NCBI GenBank assembly: GCA_963837655.1
Contig: CAWIOK010000011.1
Span: 1 to 64,000 of the forward strand
DNA length: 64,000 nt
Direction of reading: 5' to 3'
From: CAVVSD01 sp963837655
Lineage (GTDB): Bacteria; Actinomycetota; Thermoleophilia; Solirubrobacterales; Solirubrobacteraceae
Shown: positions 8,293 through 17,678 of the stretch, one piece after another
Position numbering within the stretch: position 1 is the stretch's first letter
Layout of the letters: each line of letters begins with the position of its first letter
Program-made: the position numbers and the translations under genes
Notes under the pieces: generated by a model
Told to the model about the DNA's origin: nothing
The model's database searches: none
Seen by the model: only the letters and a program-made list of their open reading frames with translations

Positions 8293-9483
8293 TCACAGGA
8301 GAGGCGTCAGGGGATCTCCACCCGTGAGCACCCGGCCGTAGATCTCGTAGTTGTTGTTCTTGTGCAGCAGGGCGTGGACGGAGAGTGCGTTGATGTCGCG
8401 CAGGCACCGCTGCACGACGATGTCATCCTGGATGCCGGTGGCGCCGCTGTTCTCGAAGAGCACCTGAATCGCCTCGCGCGCAAGCTGCACCGCCATCGCG
8501 CCGTCGGCACGCATCTTCGCCCGCTCCGTCAGGCTCCACTCCGACCCGTCGGCGTTCTTGCCGTCGACGGTGTCCGCCACCGCTGCGCAGAGGACCTCAC
8601 AGGCGTAGTGCAGACACGACGCGCGCGCGAGCTCGATGTGGGTCACCGGAGCCGCCGATTGATCGGTGTACTGCGATTAGGTGATGGCCCGACCCGGCAG
8701 GCGCTGCATGAACGCCTCGATGGCGTTGCGCGCGATGCCGATCGGCGTCCCGAGGCTGCCGGCGAAGATCACGCCGCTCGCCGGCGTGTTCCACAGCCGA
8801 TGGCCCGCGTTCTCCTCAGACCGGTACCGGTTCGACAGGAGATGGTCGTAGCGGATCATCCGCGTCGACGGGACGCGCACGTCCTCCGCCACGACGGTGT
8901 TGCTTCCGGTGCCGGCCATGCCGGTGACGTGCCACGTCGGCTCGATGCGCGCTTGCGAGGCTGGGAACACGAAGTAGCCCACGAGGGGGTTGCCGTTCTC
9001 GTCCTCACCGAGGGTCGCTCCCCCGCCCACCCATTCGTGGTTCAGGCAGCCGGTCGAGAACGGCCACGTGCCGCTGACGATCCAGTCGTCGCCGTCCTTT
9101 CTTGCCTGGGAGGCCCAGAACTGCAGCACGCACGTCGAGAGGACGTCGGGTCCGTCGGCGAAGATCTCATCCTGCCCCTCGTCGGGCAGGCAGCCCATCA
9201 CCCACTGCCCAGCAAGCCCCGTCGCGGCGATCCAGGATGTGGAGGAGCACCCCCTGCCCACCTCGGCGATCGACTCGATGTTCGACCGCCAGTCCGCCTC
9301 GAGGCCGCCGTAGCGCTTCGGGGCCATGAGCCGCAGGAAGCCGGCGTCCTTCAGCGCCTCCATGTTCTCCTCTGGCACCCGTCCGTCCCGCTCCGCCTGG
9401 AGGGCGTTGGCACGAAGAGTGGGGACGATCCGTCCGACGCGCGGGGCGACGTCCTCGTGAGTCATGGACTCGAACGTGCTCAT
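8293..9483 (-). pseudogene. Acyl-CoA dehydrogenase-like flavoprotein (HsaA/DszC type) with in-frame TAA
   Basis: The 396-codon frame matches acyl-CoA dehydrogenase-fold flavin monooxygenases and dehydrogenases. The N-terminal helical domain has APKRYGGLEADWRS. The middle beta domain has GTWPFSTGCLNHEW and WHVTGMAGTGSNTV. The C-terminal helices end with ENSGATGIQDDIVVQRCLRDI, the acyl-CoA dehydrogenase signature region. A TAA at 8677-8679 interrupts it between RLPGRAIT and SQYTDQSAAPVTH; TAC (Tyr) would restore the frame, so it is one substitution from intact. A strong GGAGGAG precedes the ATG. It is divergent from the AraC regulator, a likely controller. Confidence 0.75.
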
Positions 9484-9626
9484 GGTCTCCTCCTCCTGCT
9501 GTGGGATCGGCACTCCCCCGACCGACCCTAGGCACCGTCCCGGTGGCGCGAAATGCGCCGCGCGAACTCCTCCGGTCAATTTGCGAAGCACGCCGCCGCG
9601 GGTTGACGCACGGTCGCCCGGGCCCC

Positions 9627-10736
9627 ATGCTCGCCTGGGACGCGCTCGCCATGGCCGAGCGACACTCAGCTGCGATGCGCGGCACCGCTCTCCCCCACCA
9701 CGACGGCGACCCGCCACTCGGGCCACCGACAGGACCTGCACCCTCGTCAGGGCAGTCGCGGTCGCCCCTCTCCGCGCACGCGCTCTGCCGGACCTCCGAC
9801 CTCGACGTCTTCCGCCGGCAACTCTGCGCGATGTTCTACCCGGCACGGGTCGACACACTGCGACGCGAGTCTCGGCTCGAGGGCTCCTGGCTGTCGGCGG
9901 TACGGCTGACGCACCTCACGATCGGAGCCGTCCGCTTCGGCACGGAGACGGCGGTCGATCCTGGGCCGCTGGGCAGCTACCACGTGAACGTCGCCCTCGC
10001 GGGTCAGGTGGATTCGGTGTGCGGTGTGCACCGGGTCACCACCTCGCCCACGCGCGCGGCCGTCTTCACGCCCGAGCCTCACACCGCCCTGCCCCGATGG
10101 AGCACGGACGCCACGCAGCTGTGCATCAAGATCCGCCGAAGCAGCCTCGAATCCGAGCTGACCGCGCTCCTCGGCCGTTCCGTGAACTCGTGGGTGGACT
10201 TCCACATCGGGTTCGACCTGACGACCACGGCGGCGCTGAGCTGGCTGGCGACCCTGCGCCTGCTCCTGACCGAGCTCGATCGGCCGGACGGCCTGATCGC
10301 GACGTCGCCGACGCACTGCGAGCATCTCGAGCGGCTGCTGATCAGCGGCCTCATCCTGGCTCAACCGAACGCGCACACAGCTGAGCTCGCCCGTCCCGGA
10401 TCGCCGATCCGGCCACGCACGGTCGACCGGGTCATCGCGCTGATCCAGGAACGCGCAGACGAACCCCTGACCCTGACCGACCTCGCCGCGCACGCCGGCG
10501 TCGGGACCCGCCGCCTGCAACAGGGCTTCCGCGAGCACGTCGGCTTGTCGCCGATGCAATACCTGCGACGGACGCGCCTGGATCGCGCACGCCGAGACCT
10601 TCTCCACACGCAGGACACGGTGACCGACATCGCGCTCCGCTGGGGTTTCCTCCATCCTGGGCGCTTCGCGGGGGCTTACCGCGAGCAGTTCGGCGTCACG
10701 CCATCCGAGGTGCGCAAGGGCCCACCCGACTCCTGA
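9627..10736 (+). CDS. AraC-family transcriptional regulator
   Basis: Regulator with an AraC-binding-like N-terminal domain (SYHVNVALAGQVDSVCGV and AAVFTPEPHTALPRW are typical of the cupin-like sensor) and a C-terminal double helix-turn-helix: ADEPLTLTDLAAHAGVGTRRL, then TDIALRWGFLHPGRFAGAYREQFG. The start is uncertain; ATG codons at 9627, 9651 and 9675 all lack a clear Shine-Dalgarno. It is divergently transcribed from the acyl-CoA dehydrogenase-like gene, so regulation of that gene is likely. Confidence 0.8.
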   Translation: MLAWDALAMAERHSAAMRGTALPHHDGDPPLGPPTGPAPSSGQSRSPLSAHALCRTSDLDVFRRQLCAMFYPARVDTLRRESRLEGSWLSAVRLTHLTIGAVRFGTETAVDPGPLGSYHVNVALAGQVDSVCGVHRVTTSPTRAAVFTPEPHTALPRWSTDATQLCIKIRRSSLESELTALLGRSVNSWVDFHIGFDLTTTAALSWLATLRLLLTELDRPDGLIATSPTHCEHLERLLISGLILAQPNAHTAELARPGSPIRPRTVDRVIALIQERADEPLTLTDLAAHAGVGTRRLQQGFREHVGLSPMQYLRRTRLDRARRDLLHTQDTVTDIALRWGFLHPGRFAGAYREQFGVTPSEVRKGPPDS

Positions 10737-10737
10737 G

Positions 10738-10971
10738 GCCCCCGGGGGCGTCTCGACCCACAGCGACGGCGAAGCTCGGTCGCCCGAGCAAGGGCGGGCA
10801 CTCGGGCGTCCGTCGCATCGACGTGCAGCTGCCCGAGGCGCCCCGCCCGAAACACACGGGCCGGACAGCGATCGTCGCCGGGCGCGAGTACCGCGATCGT
10901 GCTCGTGGTCGAGGAGCGCGGCGCTGGAGCGGCCGACGCCTGCGCCTGACGCGAAACCCCGATCTCCAGCA
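10738..10971. other. Intergenic stretch with a 12-bp perfect palindrome
   Basis: GCCCCCGGGGGC (10738-10749) lies directly after the AraC stop. It may form part of a terminator, although no T-tract follows. I see no gene in the rest of the stretch up to the tRNA. Confidence 0.3.
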
Positions 10972-11044
<73 letters not shown>

Positions 11045-11108
11045 ACGCTCAGGCCGCGACAACCAGCCTGCGAGGGCCAATCGTAGCGCCGCCACCCCGC
11101 CGCGAGCC

Positions 11109-11285
11109 TCATCCCCGCCGCGACTGCGCCCAGTAGACGAGCGTTCCGAGCGCCTCGCCCGCCAGGGCGAGCACGATCAGCGCCCACGCCACGTAGAACA
11201 CGACCCCGTGGACGTCGACGACGAGCAGCAGCACCAGGCCCGTCACGACCATCGCCGCGCGCACGAGGAACTGCCAGGGCGGCAC
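11109..11285 (-). CDS. Small two-helix membrane protein, 58 residues
   Basis: A GTG start gives MPPWQFLVRAAMVVTG and onward. Two hydrophobic segments, roughly residues 8-24 and 28-50, precede a basic C-terminus (QSRRG). Hydrophobicity and GC-ending codons make it a believable gene, but I do not recognise the family. It lies just downstream of the desaturase on the same strand (about 30 bp apart), so it may be cotranscribed. Confidence 0.5.
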   Translation of the reverse strand: MPPWQFLVRAAMVVTGLVLLLVVDVHGVVFYVAWALIVLALAGEALGTLVYWAQSRRG

Positions 11286-11314
11286 GGAAGTGACCGCCCG
11301 GGGATGTCACCCGG

Positions 11315-12281
11315 CTAGGCCTCGCCTGCGGCGAACTGCTTGCGGCGACTGGCGCTCAGGGTCGACCGACACGACGTCCCAGGCTAGGCCCAGCGCGCGA
11401 GCGCGCGGATGACCAGCGCTGACGGGTCGATCTCCCACCGTCCGAGGCCGTGGCGCGCGGACGTCGGGAACGCGTGGTGGTTGTTGTGCCAGGACTCGCC
11501 GAACGTGATCAGCGAGAGCCAGAAGACGTTGCGGGACTCGTCGGTCGTCTGGAAGCGACTTGCGGCCGAACACGTGGCAGATCGAGTTGATGCTGAAGGT
11601 GACGTGGTGCAGCAGCAGCAGCCGGACGGCGCCGCCCCACAGCAGCGCGGTCAGCGCGGCCTGCCACGTCCCGCCGATGCAGCGCAGCCCAGCCCGAACG
11701 CGACGGCCATCCCGCCGACGGCCCACACGAAGAACCAGCGGTCGACGAACCGCATGACCGGATCGGCGAGCAGGTCGGGTGCGTAGCGGTCGCGCGCGCC
11801 ACGCTGGTCGTGCACGAACAGCCAGCCCATGTGGGCGTGGACCAGCCCGCGCAGCGTGCCGCGCCAGCCGGAGCCGTGATCGACGTGCGGGCTGTGCGGG
11901 TCGCCGGGGAGCGTCGGAGAACGCGTGGTGCTTGCGATGGTCGGCGACCCAGGAGATGACGGGCCCCTCGATCGCGGCGGACCCGAGGATCGCGAGCACA
12001 CCGCGCAGCACCGGGACCGTCTTGAAGCTGCGGTGCGTGAACAGCCGGTGGAACCCGACCGTCACGCCGAACCCGGTCAGGACGTAGAGGACGCCGAAGA
12101 TCAGCAGGTCCCGGGGACGCAGCAACCCCTCCCACGACTGCCACGCCGCGACGCCGAGCGCGAGCACCGGCACGACGCTGACGAGCCCCGTCAGAGTTCG
12201 GTGCAGGTTCTCGTGGACGGCGGGTTCGATGTCGGCCGGGCCTGGCACCGCCGGCGTGCGCACTACCTGAGGCGAGGTCAT
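11315..12281 (-). CDS. Membrane acyl-CoA/fatty-acid delta-9-type desaturase (several frameshifts)
   Basis: Di-iron membrane desaturase that introduces a double bond into fatty acyl chains. The three histidine boxes are visible: GFHRLFTH, VADHRKHHAF and WHNNHHAFP. The two hydrophobic hairpins precede box 1 (LVSVVPVLALGVAAW; LLIFGVLYVLTGFGVTVGF) and follow box 2. The end reads RWEIDPSALVIRALAR, then RRKQFAAGEA. At least four frame changes are needed, near 11370, 11550, 11690 and 11920. The ATG at 12281 follows an AAGGAGG. It probably tunes membrane fluidity. Confidence 0.82.
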
Positions 12282-12402
12282 GAGGACCTCCTTCGAGCTC
12301 TCTGGGGTCGGACACCCACCAGTGAGAGGCCCGAGACCTGGCGAGGAGACGCACGGACTCGCGCGAGGCCATCCAGCTACCCCGCGCGATAGCGTCCGAA
12401 CC

Positions 12403-12908
12403 GTGGCCAGCCTGAACCCCGCGCTCGACGAGGCCGAGCACTGCCTGCGCTGCGGCGCGACCCCGACGAAGGACCCGCCGCGCTCGATGCGCTGCGCGGC
12501 GTGCGGGTTCGTCCTCTTCTTCAACCCCAAGCCCGTCGCCGCGGCCATCCCGTTCACGCCGGACGGCGACATCCTCCTGCTGCGCAGGGGGTTCGATCCC
12601 GGGCAGGGACTGTGGACCTTCCCGGGCGGCTTCATCGATCTGGGCGAGTCGACGGAGGACGCAGCGACGGCGGGAGACGATGGAGGAGATCCGACTCGAC
12701 GTCACATCGACGGGCCTCGTCGGCGTCTACTCGCGCGCGACCGACCGCGTGATGCTCGTCGTCTACCGAGGCCACGACGAACGGCGACCACGCCGCACGA
12801 CCACGGACGAGGCGCCGACGATCGAGGCGTTCGCGCCGGACGAGCTTCCATGGGACGAGATGGCATTCTGGTCGACGACCGCGGCGCTGAGGGACGCGAC
12901 TCACGTGA
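12403..12908 (+). CDS. Nudix hydrolase with N-terminal zinc ribbon (one frameshift)
   Basis: Hydrolase of nucleoside diphosphate-linked compounds. A four-cysteine ribbon (CLRC ... CAAC, residues ~13-34) resembles NudC-type proteins. The Nudix box GGFIDLGESTEDAA continues as RETMEEI after a frame change near 12670. TIEAFAPDELPWDEMAFWST completes the fold. The start is GTG at 12403. The stop (after another small shift) overlaps the next GTG as GTGA. The substrate cannot be told from sequence; NADH or ADP-ribose are usual for this architecture. Confidence 0.78.
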
Positions 12909-13415
12909 CCGACACGCACCATCACCAACCCCGGCTCCGGCCAGGTCATCCGCATCATCAGCGAGACGCCCGAGCTGCTCGTGATGGAGTCCGACTACCC
13001 CGCCGGCTGCCCGAGCCCGCCGCCGCACCTGCACCCGCATCCAGGACGAGCACTTCGAGGTCCTCAGCGGCACCGTGCACGCAGTCGTCGAACGGGCGTC
13101 GAGCAGACGCTCACCGGGGCGACACGCTCGACGTCCCACGCGGCACGGCCCACGAGTTCGGCGGCGATCCCGACGAGGCGCGGGACGGTGCGGTGGGAGG
13201 TCCGGCCGGCGCTGCGCACCGCCGAGTTCCTGCGACCGTCAACAAGTGGTCGGACCCGCAGACCGGGCGACCGAGTCAGCTGCAGGCGATCGCTGACCGC
13301 GAAGGAGTTCGCCCCCGAGTTCCGACTCGCGCGCGCCGGGCCGGGCGACCCAGAAGTTCCTCTTCGCCCTGCTCGCGCCCGATCGCGCGGGCGAAGGGCA
13401 TCAAGGCCGCGGTAG
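12905..13415 (+). CDS. Cupin-domain protein (multiple frameshifts)
   Basis: A beta-barrel cupin can be pieced together from three frames: ITNPGSGQVIRIISETPELL, then the metal-binding PPPHLHPHQDEHFEVLSG (HxH and E), then GDTLDVPRGTAHEFGG for the second cupin motif, and VRWEVRPALRTAEF at the end. At least four frame changes are needed in 500 bp. Such single cupins are often small isomerases or dioxygenase-like proteins; no function can be given. It is coupled to the Nudix gene and convergent with the SnoaL-like gene. Confidence 0.6.
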
Positions 13416-13789
13416 GCGGGCCGCCGACCTCCCGCGCACTGCCGTGCGGGTTGTCGATCGCGCACTTCCACGAGCCGTCGGGCTGCAGCTGCGGCGACGT
13501 CCGTCGCCGTCCCCGAGAACCCGACCGCCGGGATCTCCCAGTCGACGATGAGCAGCGCGACGTCGCCCGGACCGCATCACGCTGGCGCACGGTCACGTCC
13601 ATCTCGTGCCCGAGCGCGACGAGCTCGCCGATCGCCGGCTGCACGCCCTCGCCCCACACGATCTCGCCCCGGCAGGGGCGCGTAGGTGGCCGAGGGCGCG
13701 TAGTAGTCGGCCATCAAGCCGGCGACGTCGCCCGCGTTGAAGTGCCGCTCGAAGACGAGCGGCAGCTCGTCGGGTGTCGTCGCCTGCAT
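13403..13789 (-). CDS. SnoaL/NTF2-like protein (frameshifted)
   Basis: ATG at 13789 gives FERHFNAGDVAGLMADYYAPSATYAP, the classic opening of SnoaL-type NTF2 folds. It continues in a second frame (GEGVQPAIGELVALGHEMDV) and a third (QLQPDGSWKCAIDNPHG), the usual C-terminal strand. The exact stop is unclear; I place it near 13403. NTF2-like proteins of this size include small isomerases, hydrolases and binding proteins, and no substrate can be assigned. Confidence 0.6.
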
Positions 13790-13799
13790 GCGCAGGAAT

Positions 13800-14250
13800 C
13801 TAACCGGCGTTCGCCACCTCCACCTGGCCCTTGGCGGTGACGGTGGTGATCGGGATCCCGAGCACGCGTCAGCCGCCGCGGCAGGTCGAGCCGCAGCCAG
13901 CGCGACACCCGCGGGGAGAGCGTCGAGATGATGAGCTCGTCGAAGCCGTGGATGTTGACCGCGTCCTGCATGGCGAGGAAGGGATCGGGATCACCGACGA
14001 TCCCCTCCACCGGGCCGCCGGCCGCCTCCTCGAGCAGCGGGATCGCGAGATCGAGCGACGCCTGCGCCTCGGACGTGTCGGCGTCCTCCGGATCGGCGAT
14101 CCGGGCGACGCCGTGCGCGACGGCCGGCACGAGCAGCGTGAACGACGCGGCACCCGACGCGGCGCGGGCGCGAACGGCCTCCAGCAGCGCCGGCGTGGCA
14201 GCCGTGCGGTTGGCGACGACGAGGACACGGGCGGGGTCGGACGAGGGCAA
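13800..14250 (-). CDS. UspA-like (Rossmann-type) stress protein, copy 1
   Basis: About 150 residues, beginning with a beta strand ARVLVVANRTAATPALLEAV, then FTLLVPAV, a GDPDPFLAMQDAV helix, FDELIISTLSPRVSRWLRLDLPRRL, and a final strand IPITTVTAKGQ that needs a frame change near 13868. This is the layout of universal-stress/cation-exchanger C-domain folds. A TTG at 14250 with GGAGG six bases upstream is a better start than the in-frame GTG at 14274. It is paralogous to the next gene upstream (14287-14749). Confidence 0.62.
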
Positions 14251-14286
14251 GCGGTCCTCCTTCCTGGTTGTCACCGGAGTGTGCAG

Positions 14287-14749
14287 TCACGTGGCAAACG
14301 CTACGAGCGAGGTACGACCGGGTACGTCGGAGCCCTCGACGCTCGTCACCGGCAGCCCGAGGTGCTCCAGGCGCCGTGCGAGGTCCACGCGCAGCAGCCG
14401 CGAGACCCGCCGGGTCGACGGCGAGCTCACGATGACCTCGTCGATGTCGTGGAAGTTGATCGCGTCGCTGACCGCGCCGACGGGGTCGTGCCCGCCGATG
14501 AGGATCTCGATCGGCCCCCGCGCCGCGCTGCGCAGCGCGGGCAGCGCCATGCGCAGCAGCATCCGCGTGCCGGGGTCGTCGACGTCGTCGGGCCCCTCGA
14601 CGGCGACGACGCCCGACGGACCCGCCGGGCACGAGCAGGACGAACTGCGCCGGCCCGCGCAGCGTCCGCTCGCGCACGGTGAGCATGAGCGCCGCGGAGG
14701 GCGACGCGCGATGCGCGACGACGAGGACGCGGGCCGGAGAATCATCCAT
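14287..14749 (-). CDS. UspA-like stress protein, copy 2
   Basis: Paralogue of the adjacent gene, with the same order of motifs: ARVLVVAHRASPSAALML, FVLLVPGG, DPVGAVSDAINFHDIDEVIVS, SRLLRVDLARRLEHLGLPVT. About 154 residues, with one frame change near 14620. The two copies lie head to tail 37 bp apart, so they are probably a tandem duplication expressed as one transcript. They may form a heterodimer; that is inference. Confidence 0.62.
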
Positions 14750-14803
14750 GTCCCCCAGTGTCGACCCCCGCGGCGCATGCGGCAAGCCGTACAAGAAGAT
14801 GCT

Positions 14804-14847
14804 GCGCCGGCCCCCCTGTGTCGAGGAGGGCGTCGGGGGGCCGGCGC
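14804..14847. repeat. 13-bp perfect inverted repeat, strong hairpin
   Basis: GCGCCGGCCCCCC (14804-14816) pairs perfectly with GGGGGGCCGGCGC (14835-14847) around an 18-nt loop. It lies between the end of the phosphoesterase gene and the start of the UspA-like pair, both minus strand. It could end phosphoesterase transcription; there is no clear U-tract. The surrounding 14750-14997 holds no gene I can support. Confidence 0.7.
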
Positions 14848-14997
14848 AAGACGACCTGTCGGCCCGCGGAGGAGGACGGGCTGAGGTCGCAGATGGAGCC
14901 ACCGGTATCGAGATGGCCCTTGCGCCGCCGCGTACCCGCGGGAATCCGGCGACGAACCGGTCTCGTCGCCACTGCGCAGGTTCTTGGCGCGAAAGTT

Positions 14998-15566
14998 CTA
15001 TGCCGGTGCAGGCACCTCGACGATCCGGGCTCCGGCCACGTGCAGAACCTGCATCGGACCGAGTCTCCGGACCCCTCCGCCGGGGCGCGGGATGGGTGTG
15101 TCCGTGCAGGACGAGCCGCGGGACGTTGGCGCGAACCCACTCGCGCAGGCCCTCGAAGCCCTCGTGCGCGCGGTCGCCTGGCTCGTCGTTGATCCCGGCC
15201 GGCGGCGCGTGGCAGACGAGCACGTCGGCGCGCGGCAGCCCGCGGGCGAGGACCGACGCCTCCTCCTGCGTGTACTGATGCGGTCCGTCGCGGTAGCGGA
15301 CGCAGCCCTCGAACCCCGCGAAGGAGACGCCGCCGATCTCGGCCCGCCGCAGGTGCAGATCCGTGATCCCGAGCGCCGCCATGTAGGCGCGTCGTGGTTG
15401 CCGTAGACGCCGAGCTTGGGCAGATCGACCTCGCGCAGAGCGTCGATCCAGGCCAGGTCGAGGTCCGCAGCAGAGGACGACGAGGATCCGGATCGTTTCC
15501 GCGTACCCACCCGAGCACGTCTCCGGGCGGCGGCCGGTCTGCGAGGACGAGGAGCCGCACCTGCAC
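14998..15566 (-). CDS. Calcineurin-like metallophosphoesterase (frameshifted)
   Basis: Small (~190 residue) metallophosphoesterase. Visible motifs: MQVRLLVLADRPPPG at the start, LPKLGVYGNHD for the GNHD metal motif, ADVLVCHAPPAG and VLHGHTHPAPG for the last histidines, and VLHVAGARIVEVPAP at the end. Frame changes lie near 15500, 15390 and 15075. The GTG at 15566 is the best start. These enzymes cleave phosphodiesters or phosphomonoesters; the substrate is unknown. Confidence 0.7.
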
Positions 15567-15621
15567 GGTGCTACCCACGGTGCGAACGGGCAGACCGCTA
15601 GCGTCCGCGGCTTCCCGCCGC

Positions 15622-16632
15622 ATGCTCCGCCGCCGCATCCCGATCGCCGTCGCCACTGCTCCTCGCCCTCGCCGCCGGCGCGGCGACGCTCACCCCGTCG
15701 ACGGGCGCGCAGGACGTCGGCAAGCTCCGCCAGCGGGCCGACTCCAAGCGCGCCAGCGAGCGCGAGCTGTCGGCCGACGTCGCCCGTCTGGGGACGCTGC
15801 TGCGGCGCCTGCAGGCCGACATCGCGGTCGTCGAGCGCCGCCGGCGCGAGGTCCAGGCCGAGCTCGCGCAGGACCAGGCGAAGCTCGGCGAGCTGCGCGG
15901 CGACCTGCGCGATCAGCGGGCCCGCGTCCAGCGGCTGAAGGCGCACCTGCGCCAGAGCCAGGCCATCCTCGCGGCGCGCCTCGTCGAGCTCTACAAGGCG
16001 CCCGACCCGGACCTGCTGAGCGTCGTGCTGAGCGCGCACGACTTCTCCGACCTGCTCGACCAGGCGACGTTCCTGCAGCGCATCCAGTCGCAGGACCAGC
16101 GGGTGATCACGCAACGTCCAGCGGGCGCGCAGCGACGCGAACGCGGCGGTCGCGCGCCTCGCCAAGGCGGAGGCCGCCCAGGAGGAGACGACCGAGGCGA
16201 TCGCCGCGCGCAGCCAGGCGCTGGCCGGGCATCAGCGCCGCCCTCGCCAGCCGTCAGGCCGACTACACCGCGGCGCGCGCGGCGCGCGCCGCGGCGCTGA
16301 GCAACGCCCGCACGAGCCGCAAGAGCCTCGAGGCGCGCATCGCCAAGCTCGAGGCGCGCCGTGCGAGCTACGCGGGCGCGAGCTCCGGCGGGCCGTGGTC
16401 GATCCCGTGGCCGATCGTGCAGTGCGAGTCCGGCGGGACGAACACCCCGCCCAACAGCGCGGGCGCCTCGGGCTACTACCAGATCATCCCGTCCACCTGG
16501 CGCCTCTTCGGCGGCAGCGGCCCGGCCGCCTACCTGGCACCCAAGTCCGAGCAGGATCAGGTCGCCGCGAGGATCTGGAACGGCGGCGCCGGCGCGGGCA
16601 ACTGGGTCTGCGCGGCGCTCGTGGCGCACTAG
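15622..16632 (+). CDS. Secreted coiled-coil protein with C-terminal transglycosylase-like domain
   Basis: A signal peptide (MLRRRIPIAVATA...) is followed by a long coiled coil (about residues 35-245, rich in RxxLxxL and EAxxA heptads; LQADIAVVERRRREVQAEL) like that of PcsB/RipC-type wall hydrolase regulators. The C-terminal ~80 residues form a lysozyme/Rpf-like transglycosylase domain: WPIVQCESGGTNTPPNSAGA with the catalytic Glu, then SGYYQIIPSTWRLFGG and AARIWNGGAGAGNWVCA. Three to four frame changes, near 15660, 16115 and 16230. It probably acts on peptidoglycan outside the cell. Confidence 0.8.
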   Translation: MLRRRIPIAVATAPRPRRRRGDAHPVDGRAGRRQAPPAGRLQARQRARAVGRRRPSGDAAAAPAGRHRGRRAPPARGPGRARAGPGEARRAARRPARSAGPRPAAEGAPAPEPGHPRGAPRRALQGARPGPAERRAERARLLRPARPGDVPAAHPVAGPAGDHATSSGRAATRTRRSRASPRRRPPRRRRPRRSPRAARRWPGISAALASRQADYTAARAARAAALSNARTSRKSLEARIAKLEARRASYAGASSGGPWSIPWPIVQCESGGTNTPPNSAGASGYYQIIPSTWRLFGGSGPAAYLAPKSEQDQVAARIWNGGAGAGNWVCAALVAH

Positions 16633-16642
16633 CGTCACAGTC

Positions 16643-17648
16643 GTGCTGGGCCACGACCCGACCGCGAGCACGTCGGAGAACTACCGCCGCTTCGCCGCGC
16701 TGGAGGCGCGCGGCACGTCGCCGGTCTACGAGGCGATCTGCAACGGCATCTCCGCCGACCGCGAGCTCCTCGCGTTCCTCGGCGACCTGCCGCCGCGCTG
16801 CCGCCAGCCGAACCTCCTGCTCGGCGTCGTCGCGCTACGCGTTCGGCGACCAGGCGACCTACGGCGCGTTCCGCGCGACGGTCCTCGCGCACCGCGACGC
16901 AGGTCGCCGAGCTGCTCGCGACCCGCCGCACGCAGACCAACGAGCCGGCCCGCTGCGCCGCGATGCTGCCGATCCTCGCGGGGCTGCCGCGAGCCGCTCG
17001 CGCTGCTGGAGGTCGGGGCGAGCGCCGGGTCTGTGCCTCCTGCCCGACCGCTACGGCTACCGCTACGGCGACCACGTCGTCGGGGACGGGCCCGCCGCTC
17101 TTCGACTGCCGCCTCGTCGGCGACGTCACGCCGCCGCTGCCCGACGGCGCTGCCGCGAGGTCGTCTGGCGCAAGGGGATCGACCTCGAGCCGCTCGACGT
17201 CCGCGACCCCGACGACGTCCGCTGGCTGGAGTCGCTCGTGTGGCCGGGTCAGACCGCGCGGGAGCGCTCCCTGCGCGAGTCACTCGCGCTCGCGCGCGAG
17301 GACCCGCCGGAGATCGTCGCGCGGCGACCTCACCGAGATCCTCGAGGACGTCGCTGCGCGAGGCGCCGCCGGACGCGACCCTCGTCGTCTTCCACACCGC
17401 CGTCCTGGGCTATCTCACGGTCGAGCAGCGGCATCGACGTCGGGCGACGCGTCGCGGCGCTCGGCGCGACGTGGATCGCCAGCGAGGCGCCCGGGGTCCT
17501 GGGCGTCCCGGCACGCCCGGGGGCGCTCATGGAGCGCGGGCACTTCGTCGTGACCGTCGGCGGGACGCATGAGGTCGCCCGCATGGGTCCGCACGGCGAC
17601 TGGCTGAAGTGGGAGCATCCAGTGCACCGGTCGGTAGAGTCGGCATGA
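16643..17648 (+). CDS. DUF2332 family protein (many frameshifts)
   Basis: The pieces match the DUF2332 family: SENYRRFAALEARGTSPVYEA, LPPRCRQPNLLLGVV, EPLALLEVGASAGLCLLPDRY across frames, VWRKGIDLEPLDVRDPDDV, and WIASEAPGVLGVP. A GxSAG-like segment suggests a methyltransferase-like nucleotide fold, but the function of the family is unknown. At least six frame changes are needed. The GTG start is 11 bp after the transglycosylase stop. Confidence 0.72.
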
Positions 17649-17678
17649 GCCCGTGCGCTCCCGACCGGGCTCGGGAAC

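Noticed and set aside
13991..16165. Long minus-strand open frame spanning several genes
   Set aside because: It joins pieces of the UspA-like, phosphoesterase and antisense transglycosylase regions; the recognisable motifs belong to separate genes.
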